Assembly: GCA_964556885.1 (NCBI GenBank)
Contig: CAZKYP010000086.1
Span: forward strand, 1 to 13,639
Origin: CAZKYP01 sp964556885
Lineage (GTDB): Bacteria; Planctomycetota; Phycisphaerae; Sedimentisphaerales; Anaerobacaceae
Direction: 5' to 3'
DNA length: 13,639 bases
The position numbers and the translations under genes are program-made. Of this stretch, positions 6,963 to 13,448 are shown piece by piece. The notes beneath the pieces are model-generated. The model saw only the letters and a list, made by a program, of their open reading frames with translations. It was not told the origin of the DNA and did not search any database. Positions within the stretch are counted from its first letter, which is position 1. The number at the start of each line of letters is the position of its first letter.

Positions 6963-8483
6963 ATGAAAGTGCTGCTTGTTAACCCGAAAGTGCCGGACAC
7001 GTTCTGGAGTTTGAAAAACGCCCTGAAATTCATTGCCAAGAAGTCTGTTCTTCCGCCGCTGGGATTGTTGACTGTCGCCGCAATGCTGCCAAAAGACTGG
7101 AAGGTCAAGCTGCTGGATATGACTACCAGGAAATTGCGAGATCGAGATATTCGCTGGGCTGATTATGTTTTTATTTCGGCTATGGTCATCCAGCGAGAAT
7201 CCGTCGACCAGGTAATTGAACGATGCAAAAGGATAGGGACCAAAGTTGTAGCAGGAGGCCCGCTTTTTACGGGTATGCCTGAACTATATGAGCATGTTGA
7301 CCACCTTGTGCTTAAAGAAGCGGAATTGACCTTGCCGCAGTTCATAAAAGACCTTGAACAAGGTTGCCCTAAAAGAATGTACAGTACAGACGAGAAAGCC
7401 GAGTTATGCCGGACCCCCATCCCTTTATGGAGTCTCGTAGAAACCGATAAGTACGCCATGATGTGTGTTCAGTATTCGCGAGGGTGTCCTTTCGATTGCG
7501 ACTTCTGCGATGTAACAAGGCTCTTCGGACACAGGATACGTACAAAGACCACAGAGCAGGTGTTGGATGAACTGGAGAGTCTGTACAGTCTCGGCTGGCG
7601 AGGTGACGTGTTCTTCGTCGATGACAATTTCATCGGAAACAAGGCCCATCTGAAAAAAGAATTACTACCCGCCGTCATAGGCTGGATGGAGAAAAGAGAA
7701 TATCCATTCTCTTTTAATACACAGGCTTCAATAAATCTGGCTGACGATGAAGAATTAATGGAATTAATGGTCCAGGCTGGTTTTGACTGTGTTTTTATCG
7801 GGATCGAAAGCCCGAACGAAAAAAGCCTGAGCGAGTGCAACAAGCTTCAGAATACCGGCCGCGATTTGGTCGGCTGTATAACAAAGATTCAAAAGGCGGG
7901 AATGCAGGTGCAGGGCGGCTTTATCCTCGGGTTCGACAGTGATGATGCGGGCATTTTCGACAATCTGATTCAATTCATTCAGGACAGCGGCATCGTTATG
8001 GCAATGGTGGGCCTGCTGAACGCACCTCGTGGAACGAAATTATATCATAGGCTCTTTTCCGAAAACAGGCTCACTCAAATTCCGACAGGGGACAATACGG
8101 ATTGCTCGATAAATTTTGTCCCCAAGATGGGCACGGCAAATCTCCTTCATGGATATCAGAAAGTGATTCAAACGATATATTCTCAAAAACAGTACTGCGA
8201 GCGTATCAAGACGTTCCTGCGGAACTACAAAGCCTCCTCTACAACGAAGATGAGTTTTAGATACCGCGAATTGCGGGCGCTGCTGAAGTCACTGTGGCAT
8301 ATCGGGATATTAAGCAGGGGCCGCAAGCATTACTGGAAACTTGTGTTGTGGTCATTGCAGAAGCGGCACTACCTGCACATGGTGGTGATTTTTTCCATTC
8401 ACGGTTATCATTTTCGAAAGATATTCAGGTCACTCCAGAAACAGACGAAAAAACTGACTGCGGAATCTCGAACTTGTATGTGA
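6963..8483 (+). CDS. Radical SAM protein with N-terminal cobalamin-binding-type domain
   Basis: This is a 506-aa protein. Start ATG 6963 has AAGGAG at 6950-6955, 7 nt upstream, and opens directly on the MKVLLVNP strand of the domain. The frame stays open 42 codons upstream (to a TTG at 6837), but that part has no good ribosome site or domain. Residues 1-140 form a B12-binding-type Rossmann domain (PPLGLLTVAAML, VVAGGP at 95-100) without the DxHxxG cobalamin-ligand motif. Residues about 165-380 form the radical SAM core with C175-x3-C179-x2-C182, which binds the 4Fe-4S cluster and S-adenosylmethionine. FVDDNFIGNK (218-227), FIGIESPNE (278-286) and GFILGFDSDD (319-328) are further core motifs. 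The C-terminal about 120 residues are basic and helical, resembling the DUF4070 tail. Class B radical SAM enzymes of this layout methylate or rearrange carbon substrates. HpnP-like (hopanoid methylase) proteins share the layout, but no hopanoid gene is present, so the substrate is unknown. Confidence 0.88.
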   Translation: MKVLLVNPKVPDTFWSLKNALKFIAKKSVLPPLGLLTVAAMLPKDWKVKLLDMTTRKLRDRDIRWADYVFISAMVIQRESVDQVIERCKRIGTKVVAGGPLFTGMPELYEHVDHLVLKEAELTLPQFIKDLEQGCPKRMYSTDEKAELCRTPIPLWSLVETDKYAMMCVQYSRGCPFDCDFCDVTRLFGHRIRTKTTEQVLDELESLYSLGWRGDVFFVDDNFIGNKAHLKKELLPAVIGWMEKREYPFSFNTQASINLADDEELMELMVQAGFDCVFIGIESPNEKSLSECNKLQNTGRDLVGCITKIQKAGMQVQGGFILGFDSDDAGIFDNLIQFIQDSGIVMAMVGLLNAPRGTKLYHRLFSENRLTQIPTGDNTDCSINFVPKMGTANLLHGYQKVIQTIYSQKQYCERIKTFLRNYKASSTTKMSFRYRELRALLKSLWHIGILSRGRKHYWKLVLWSLQKRHYLHMVVIFSIHGYHFRKIFRSLQKQTKKLTAESRTCM

Positions 8484-8511
8484 GTCAAACTCTATAGCTT
8501 GGTTGCAGCGG

Positions 8512-9339
8512 CTAACCTCGTTTTGCTCTTCGCATCAGCTTATAGACCCAGTCTTCGAAAAACAATGGATAGAGGTTCATCTTTTCGCTGGCTAACTGGA
8601 GTCCCTTTTTGGAAAGCAGGGCCTTTAACTGATCTGCATGGTCGGGGAATTGCTCCGATAAACTTTTCCTGTATAAATCTCTGAATCTTCTGAGTCTTGA
8701 TTGCCTGACCTCGTCGTTTTTGCCTGTCGCCCTGAAATAGCTTCTAATCTTATCGACCCTTATGTTCTGGTCCTGTATGAAAAACGGAATAAGTCTTTTG
8801 GGAATCTTGTCCGGCAGGATGAACTTTTCGCCGATGACCGAAAGCTCAATTTCGTCGGGTTCGTAATGCAGGAAGGGGTCATAGAAAAACACGGCCGGAT
8901 GGAAATCCACCCTGTTGCCGGCCAGATAAGGCACAAAGTGATCCATGGTCTTGCCCGCCATGAACAGGTCCGGCGGGCCGTCGCCGATTAGTATGATATA
9001 ACACAGCTTGTTCAGGTCCCTGCGATTATAGCCCACGATTGTATTGAAGGTCCTTTGGAGTTTAGGCATCGTTACTCTGCGGATATCGATGATTAACAGT
9101 CTCGATGTGACGGTCTCTTTGGCCATAACTTCGATTTCTTCGACAATTGCGTCGATATCGTCCGTCTGGGAAGGCCGAATCAATTGAATATTCTTCATTC
9201 TTGGGTCATTATGTATCCTTGCGTAAATATCTTCTGCCAGGATGTGGTCCAGTGTGATGATGTGTATCCTGTTTCTCCTTTGAGGATGGCTCAGTATATC
9301 CGATGAAATATCTGTTATACTATATGTGGTCTGGTCCAA
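8512..9339 (-). CDS. Unrecognised 275-aa protein with receiver-like N-terminal half
   Basis: I do not recognise the family. The start is assigned to TTG at 9339-9337. An in-frame stop lies 11 codons upstream with no ATG or GTG between, AGGAAG sits 9 nt before the TTG, and the first ATG (residue 48) would remove an apparent beta-strand and helix. Residues 24-120 alternate strands and helices like a response-regulator or flavodoxin fold: RIHIITLD (24-31), NIQLIRPS (50-57), SRLLIIDIRR (79-88, D85 where a phospho-acceptor might sit) and LCYIILIGDGP (112-122). The acidic pair after strand 1 and the late lysine are not clearly present, so phosphorylation is doubtful. Residues 190-275 are basic and helical (RQSRLRRFRDLYRKS), possibly binding nucleic acid or a partner. 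The gene is convergent with the radical SAM gene, with 28 nt between stops. The protein is soluble, with no signal or membrane segment. Confidence 0.72.
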   Translation of the reverse strand: MDQTTYSITDISSDILSHPQRRNRIHIITLDHILAEDIYARIHNDPRMKNIQLIRPSQTDDIDAIVEEIEVMAKETVTSRLLIIDIRRVTMPKLQRTFNTIVGYNRRDLNKLCYIILIGDGPPDLFMAGKTMDHFVPYLAGNRVDFHPAVFFYDPFLHYEPDEIELSVIGEKFILPDKIPKRLIPFFIQDQNIRVDKIRSYFRATGKNDEVRQSRLRRFRDLYRKSLSEQFPDHADQLKALLSKKGLQLASEKMNLYPLFFEDWVYKLMRRAKRG

Positions 9340-9581
9340 CGTCTTCGACTTCCTGTCACTTCTTTATCAATTTATATAAGATTAAATACGTTTTTATAAC
9401 GGTATGTATTATACACTAAAAGTTCGGTGGCTCAGGTCGTTTTTTTCCAAGAAATAATGTAACTGTTCTTATTCATAAAGGAATAAGGTTATTTTGAAGA
9501 TTTATAACTATCATAGGATTAGTATTATTCATTTAGATATGGATAAAATTGGATTGAAATTCAGGTTCAATACCTAACAAT
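9340..9581. other. AT-rich intergenic region, no gene seen
   Basis: This stretch holds the upstream region of the minus-strand gene starting at 9339. A TATAAT on the minus strand (9413-9408) lacks a good -35. A 7-bp inverted repeat, CTTATTC 9468-9474 with GAATAAG 9481-9487, is also present. No trace of the missing prepilin N-terminus (the FTLIELLVVI-type segment) was found here. Confidence 0.5.
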
Positions 9582-9927
9582 GTGTCTGGTACATTCACCG
9601 CCTGGGACAAGTACGGCGATCCCGCCTATTTCGGCGGCTATGTCCCATCCTGGGGCCGAAGCGGCCAATACGGCAGCTATGGAATAAACTGCTGGGTCTA
9701 TAACCCCCTCGATCAGGGCACATATTCCATATCCCCGGAGAATCTCCCGCTATACTGGCGGACCGAATATGCTTTTTATGGACACTTCCTTCAGAAAAGT
9801 GGGCCTAAAAGAGTTGTGGACCTTCAAATGGCATAGGAACTACAATACCGCCGGACCCTGGACAACCGCCGGTAATGCCATCGAAAGCGACTGGCCTTTA
9901 TGGATACAAAAGTATGAGGATTACTAA
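9582..9927 (+). pseudogene. Broken prepilin (PulG-like) gene: N-terminus lost, internal deletion and frame change
   Basis: Two frames together read as parts of one planctomycete-style prepilin. Frame 1 (9582-9764) gives FTAWDKYGDPAYFGGYVPSW, then YGSYGINCWVYNP and LYWRT, like the middle of such proteins. Frame 2 (9766-9927) gives NMLFMDTSFRKVGLKELWTF, then KWHRNYNTAGPWTTAG and a DWP...YEDY end at a TAA, like their C-terminus. In intact relatives, as I remember them, roughly 50 residues lie between YWRT and the NMLFMD-like strand. Here they abut near 9765 with a frame shift, so an internal deletion is likely. The N-terminal prepilin peptidase site and hydrophobic helix are also absent: frame 1 reaches a stop at 9555-9557 without them. 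A GTG at 9582 could start an 84-aa frame that continues past the junction out of frame, but no ribosome site supports it. The relic lies about 370 bp upstream of the pil operon. Confidence 0.72.
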
Positions 9928-10019
9928 ATCCCAAAATACAATACAAATAATAAATACAATTCACTAATCACATTTCAGTAACTACCAGCCGAAAACAGTA
10001 AGGATCAGGATATTATAGG

Positions 10020-10190
10020 TCTATACGCTGGTTTTGGATGATGTTCTGCCGAAAGAACGGATAATATTTCCTGCGGCGTTTGGCTGTTAAGGCTTATGTT
10101 TCATATATTTTAGTTGGCGTCCGGAACTATGTCGCCAATCGCATATGGGGGTGGTTGTATGCAGAAGTTAAGTCTTAATTTTGATAAATC
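10020..10190 (+). ncRNA. Candidate structured RNA or leader upstream of the pil operon
   Basis: The 373-bp gap between the prepilin relic and pilM-like gene has no supported gene but holds consecutive hairpins. ACGCTG 10025-10030 pairs with CGGCGT 10074-10079 (one G-U), enclosing GTTCT 10043-10047 with AGAAC 10054-10058. TTGGCG 10114-10119 pairs with CGCCAA 10133-10138. GCATA 10141-10145 pairs with TATGC 10158-10162. A strong intrinsic terminator follows at 10192-10224. The order (folded domain, then terminator, then operon) fits a riboswitch-like attenuator or a free-standing small RNA. It does not match the c-di-GMP-I consensus I know, and no promoter was found that I would name. Confidence 0.3.
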
Positions 10191-10191
10191 G

Positions 10192-10224
10192 AAACGGCCC
10201 TGTCGCGGGGGAGGGCCGTTTTAT
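10192..10224 (+). terminator. Strong intrinsic terminator upstream of pilM
   Basis: The arms 10192-10201 (AAACGGCCCT) and 10212-10221 (AGGGCCGTTT) pair perfectly over 10 bp around a 10-nt G-rich loop. The T-run TTTT (10219-10222) and ATT follow. It lies 77 nt before the pilM start, so the operon needs either a promoter after it or regulated read-through. Confidence 0.85.
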
Positions 10225-10300
10225 TAATGGCGTTAAATGGCAAAGAAGTTGTCGGGAGTGGGATGAATATTAATTTTTGAGGATGGAGTAATTATTTCAG

Positions 10301-11278
10301 ATGTTTGAGCTTTTGAAAAAACGCACTTATTCAATCGGTATCGATATCGACAGGGACAGTCTGAGGCTGGCCCAGCTTGGCGACAACGGCAGAGGGCTCA
10401 AGCTTATCGCCGGCAACAGCCAGGAGCGACCGGAGGAGATCAAAGCCGGCAGCAGTACCTGGCAGAGATGGGCCATTGAGACGATTCATTTGTTGTCGTC
10501 ATACGGCGGCTTTCGCGGTAAAGGTATCGTGGCGACACTGCCGACGAGTGACATCTTTATCGATCATATCAAAATGCCGAAGACGGACGACGGCAAGCTG
10601 GAGGACGCCATCTTTTCGAAGATAAAACAGAAGCTGCCGTTCGAGCCGCTCCGGCAGAACACAATGATAAAGTACATCCCCGCCGAGCAGGATAATGTGA
10701 TTGTGTTGGCCGCCGAGCGCAAGTTAATCGACAGGCATCTGGCAATATACGAAGAGGCCGGTCTGGCAATAAAGTCGATATGCATCTGGCCGGTGGCGCT
10801 GGCGAATTGTTATACGCGGTTTTTTGGCCGGCGCAAGTCCGATCTCGAAACCGTTGTAATGCTGATTTGCATCGAGCAGAATCATACGAATGTTCTGATA
10901 TGTCGTTATAAAAATCCGCTGTTCGCCCGCACGATTTCCATGGGGGCTGAACAGCTCGGTGATGAGAAGGTAGTGACACGGCTGGTTCTGGAACTGAACG
11001 CCTGCAAACGGCAGTTCGGAATGTTGTATCGAAACTCCCAGATTGAGCGTTTGATTTTTCTTTCCGGCCGGTCCATAGATAAAAATATATGTGCGACGAT
11101 AGCCAAGCAGATGGAAATGCCCGCGCAGGTCGGAGATTGCCTGGCGGCCGTTCAGATTCCCAATACATCCCGTTGGAGTTCGAACAATGAATGCGACAAA
11201 AAAGATTTGGCCGGGGTGGACAGGAGGGAGTCCCAGGCCAACTGGTCTGTCGCTTTCGGGCTTAGTTTGTCGTCATGA
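10301..11278 (+). CDS. pilM: PilM-like actin-fold protein of a type IV pilus / type II secretion platform
   Basis: The frame encodes 325 aa, first gene of the pil operon. PilM is a cytoplasmic actin/FtsA-like protein that binds the N-terminus of PilN and couples the inner-membrane platform to the motor ATPases. The N-terminal strand-loop SIGIDIDRDSLRLAQL (11-26) is the family's phosphate-1 motif. IVATLPTSDIFIDHIKMP (76-93), KIKQKLPF (107-114) and LIFLSGRS (250-257) follow the family order. Length is slightly short (usual about 350). Nucleotide motifs are weak: the second phosphate loop, usually VDIGxxxT, reads LICIEQNHTN (188-197) without the Asp, and the adenosine loop is SGRS rather than GGG. 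The protein may therefore not hydrolyse ATP. Start ATG 10301 has GGAG 12 nt upstream, a long spacing. Assignment rests on order with pilN and pilO as much as on motifs. Confidence 0.8.
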   Translation: MFELLKKRTYSIGIDIDRDSLRLAQLGDNGRGLKLIAGNSQERPEEIKAGSSTWQRWAIETIHLLSSYGGFRGKGIVATLPTSDIFIDHIKMPKTDDGKLEDAIFSKIKQKLPFEPLRQNTMIKYIPAEQDNVIVLAAERKLIDRHLAIYEEAGLAIKSICIWPVALANCYTRFFGRRKSDLETVVMLICIEQNHTNVLICRYKNPLFARTISMGAEQLGDEKVVTRLVLELNACKRQFGMLYRNSQIERLIFLSGRSIDKNICATIAKQMEMPAQVGDCLAAVQIPNTSRWSSNNECDKKDLAGVDRRESQANWSVAFGLSLSS

Positions 11279-11335
11279 ACGAGGCGGAGTGTAATATGGC
11301 GTTCCGATCCCGGCAAGAGGAGGTAAACACAAAAA

Positions 11336-12052
11336 ATGGTTAATATAAATTTTGTACCTGATGATTACGTACAAAGTAACGAGTCACGCAGAACCAACTT
11401 TATGTATTTGATTCTGTTTCTGGTGGTGATGACGGCGTTATGCGGGTCCTTCATGGCTATTAAAGTACGCCAGAAAGCCTGTAACGCTCATGAAAAACTC
11501 GTTAACGACAGAATGACACAGATACAGGAGACAATCAAGAAGTTTGAGGAGCTTCAGACGAAACGCCGCGCCATGATGAAAACCGCTCTGACCACAGCCG
11601 AATTGCTTGAGCCGGTGCCGAGGAGTATTTTACTTGCATCGCTGACTAACAATTTGCCTGTTGGTGTATCGCTTATGGAAGTGGGTATGGTCCAGAAAGA
11701 ACCTAAGAAGACCAACAAACCGGCTGCACCAACCAGCAAATATCAGGCGGCGCAGGCCGAGAAGGCCGAATCGGCCGAACAAAAACTCTCGCCGGAGCAG
11801 TTGCTGGAGACGCACATAAGTATCGGAGGCATAGCTCCGAGTGACTTGCAGGTTGCTTCATATATCGAGAGGCTTACAAATTCGGCTCTACTGGATAATG
11901 TGGCGCTGGTAGAATCAAAAGAACACAAAATAAATGAAAACACATTCAGACAGTTCAAGTTGACGGCTATGCTCAAAAAAGACGTCCATCTTACAAAAAA
12001 TGACGTTGAAACAATCAGGGACAAAGCTCAGGAAACAATGTGGAATTTTTAA
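11336..12052 (+). CDS. pilN: PilN-like inner-membrane pilus assembly protein
   Basis: The frame encodes 238 aa, second in the pil operon and 57 nt after pilM. The N-terminus MVNINFVPDDY is the INLLP-type motif by which PilN docks into PilM. One membrane helix spans about 22-44 (NFMYLILFLVVMTALCGSFM). A periplasmic coiled coil follows (48-80), then a ferredoxin-like C-terminal domain (about 96-118 and 158-215). An insertion at 120-157 rich in Lys, Ala, Glu and Gln splits that domain between strands and makes the protein longer than usual (about 180-210 aa). GGAGG (11319-11323) lies 12 nt before the ATG, again long. The protein should heterodimerise with the next gene product. Ordinary family members lack such a long charged linker. 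Confidence 0.85.
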   Translation: MVNINFVPDDYVQSNESRRTNFMYLILFLVVMTALCGSFMAIKVRQKACNAHEKLVNDRMTQIQETIKKFEELQTKRRAMMKTALTTAELLEPVPRSILLASLTNNLPVGVSLMEVGMVQKEPKKTNKPAAPTSKYQAAQAEKAESAEQKLSPEQLLETHISIGGIAPSDLQVASYIERLTNSALLDNVALVESKEHKINENTFRQFKLTAMLKKDVHLTKNDVETIRDKAQETMWNF

Positions 12053-12066
12053 TACCGGTGCTGAGT

Positions 12067-12094
12067 GGGGGCCCCCCGTTCTATCGGGGCCCCC
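12067..12094 (+). promoter_or_regulatory. GC-rich intercistronic hairpin between pilN and pilO
   Basis: GGGGG 12067-12071 pairs with CCCCC 12090-12094, and CCCCG 12074-12078 pairs with CGGGG 12085-12089, around a TTCTAT loop with a 2-nt bulge. It starts about 15 nt after the pilN stop and ends 38 nt before pilO. No T-tract follows, so it is not a standard terminator. A processing, stability or attenuation element is the likely role. Confidence 0.55.
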
Positions 12095-12132
12095 GCGGCA
12101 AATCGGTTTCTTGTTAGGATGAGGGTGTGATT

Positions 12133-12669
12133 ATGACAAGCAATTTCAGAAAAATCGTGTTTTTTGTACTGTTACTCAGCCTTGCCGGCTTCGGTTATCA
12201 GTATATGATTAAACCGGCCAACAAGGATCTTGCCGAAACTAAGGTGCGTCTGGATACGAAGCTGGCTCAGTTGGCCAAGTTCGAAAAAGTTGCGGCCGCC
12301 GCCGAGGACCTCACAAAACAGCTCGAGCAGTTGCAGGATGCGATTGAGTTCTTTGAGAGCAAGCTCCCGCCCAAAAGCCAGATACACGAAGTGCTTGAGC
12401 AGGTGACTGTGATTGCACAGAAGCAGGGCTTGAATCCCAAGACGATTCGGACACTGAACGAAAAGGATAACAGCGGTTATATCGAGCAGCCGTTGAAGAT
12501 GGAGCTTGAGGGTGATTTCAGTTCGTTCTATTCGTTTCTTCTGGAGCTTGAGCAACTGCCGAGGATTATGAAAATTCGCGAGCTGCAGTTGGAAAAGCAG
12601 GCAAAAAGCGAAGGTGAAATAGCCGCAGATTTCATTGTGAGTATATTCTTCCAGAATAAGGCGGGTTAA
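12133..12669 (+). CDS. pilO: PilO-like inner-membrane pilus assembly protein
   Basis: The frame encodes 178 aa from ATG 12133. GAGG at 12121-12124 lies 8 nt upstream. A GTG two codons earlier (12127) is a possible alternative served by AGGA at 12116-12119. One membrane helix spans about 8-25 (IVFFVLLLSLAGFGYQYMI). A coiled coil follows at 28-75, then the ferredoxin-like domain: LPPKSQIHEVLEQVTVIAQKQ (78-98), then LKMELEGDFSSFYSFLLELE (123-142) and IMKIRELQLE (146-155), which are characteristic of PilO. In the pilus machine PilO pairs with PilN in the periplasm and contacts PilP. Its length is close to other PilO proteins (about 180-210). It is 80 nt from pilN, with the GC hairpin in between. 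Confidence 0.87.
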   Translation: MTSNFRKIVFFVLLLSLAGFGYQYMIKPANKDLAETKVRLDTKLAQLAKFEKVAAAAEDLTKQLEQLQDAIEFFESKLPPKSQIHEVLEQVTVIAQKQGLNPKTIRTLNEKDNSGYIEQPLKMELEGDFSSFYSFLLELEQLPRIMKIRELQLEKQAKSEGEIAADFIVSIFFQNKAG

Positions 12670-12716
12670 TAAATCGGTGCGAATAATACCGTATATTTGA
12701 GGAATGGAGATTAATC

Positions 12717-13448
12717 ATGTTGTCTTTTTTACGTGAGCAGAATCGTGGCGAGTCGTCGAAATCGAAACAGAATGCAGGAGCATCCTCCGGTGACGGCGCC
12801 GTAAAGATGCAGGATAAGGACTATCTCACTGTGGCGGCCCAGGAGAAGAAGGTTCGCAATAATACGATAATGCTTGCTGTTTTGTTTATTATTGGATTGT
12901 TGGGTCTTTGGTTCATGATCAGAAAAAGCTCGCCGCAGTCGGCCTCGGCCGCTGTTGTCGAAGCCGAAGAGGTGCAGATCGAGACAGCCATCGCCAGGAT
13001 TACGGGAGTTAAATCGGAGATGTTCAGCGGAATGGACGAGATTGTAAAGAAATTCTATGAGTTTTCCGATGTCCTGCAGGTGAAGGTCAATGAGCTGGCG
13101 AAGAATCCTTTCATCCTCGAAATGTTTATGGCGGGTGCGAATATTGTACCTGAGGAGAAAGAGCAGACCGTTGAAATCGACCCCGAAGAAGTGTGGCGGC
13201 AGCAGATTAAGATGAAGGCCGATAAGCTTGAACTTCAGAGTATTATGCTCTCCCAACCGTCGGTACAGGATGTACGGTCTATAAATCGTTATTGTTGTAT
13301 GATCGATAATGAAATCCTTTACGAAGGTGACTTGATAGGAGGCTTCAGGATTCTGCAGATTGGGAATGATTTTGTTAAACTTGAATGGAATGAAGAAAGT
13401 GATGCCGGATATTCGAAGATCCCGGTCGTCCTGAAGTTGTCGGAATGA
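12717..13448 (+). CDS. Membrane-anchored protein with PilP/GspC-like C-terminal domain
   Basis: The frame encodes 243 aa, fourth in the operon and 47 nt after pilO. GGAG (12706-12709) lies 7 nt before ATG 12717. Residues 1-48 are a polar, probably cytoplasmic tail. One membrane helix spans about 49-67 (NTIMLAVLFIIGLLGLWFMI). A helical periplasmic linker covers 83-150, and a compact beta domain spans 172-241. The C-terminal part (ELQSIMLSQPSVQDVRSIN, then IDNEILYEGDLIGGFRILQI, then VKLEW) resembles the HR/PilP domain that binds secretins in PilP and GspC: a short strand on an initial LQSIM, then a Gly-Asp turn and a closing V-L strand. Unlike PilP it has no lipoprotein signal and Cys. Its bitopic topology is that of GspC. 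Function as link from PilN/PilO to the secretin is inferred from position and this domain. C193-C194 are adjacent, and their role is unclear. Confidence 0.65.
   Translation: MLSFLREQNRGESSKSKQNAGASSGDGAVKMQDKDYLTVAAQEKKVRNNTIMLAVLFIIGLLGLWFMIRKSSPQSASAAVVEAEEVQIETAIARITGVKSEMFSGMDEIVKKFYEFSDVLQVKVNELAKNPFILEMFMAGANIVPEEKEQTVEIDPEEVWRQQIKMKADKLELQSIMLSQPSVQDVRSINRYCCMIDNEILYEGDLIGGFRILQIGNDFVKLEWNEESDAGYSKIPVVLKLSE

Noticed and set aside
8482..8520. Terminator-like hairpins after the radical SAM gene (GAGT/ACTC and GGTT/AACC)
   Set aside because: The stems are only 4 bp and lie at or inside the 3' end of the convergent gene.
9582..9836. Reading the 84-aa frame from GTG 9582 as an intact small gene, or a programmed frameshift joining the two prepilin parts
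   Set aside because: There is no ribosome site, slippery sequence or N-terminal prepilin segment, and residues expected between the two parts are missing, so decay explains it better.
10071..10175. Short open frame reading ...VGVRNYVANRIWGWLYAEVKS then stop
   Set aside because: It has no ATG/GTG start or ribosome site, about 36 codons only, and it overlaps two good hairpins. It is probably chance.
10020..10190. c-di-GMP riboswitch upstream of the pil operon
   Set aside because: It would be attractive functionally, but the CACGCACAGGGCAAACC and GACGCAAAGCC core segments are not present.
10569..11168. 199-codon minus-strand frame opposite the pilM-like gene
   Set aside because: It is antisense to a motif-supported gene, with Arg/Ser/Pro-rich composition typical of a shadow frame and no ribosome site.
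12729..13256. 175-codon minus-strand frame opposite the PilP/GspC-like gene
   Set aside because: It is Leu/His/Arg-rich shadow composition, and the plus-strand gene fits the operon with a good ribosome site.
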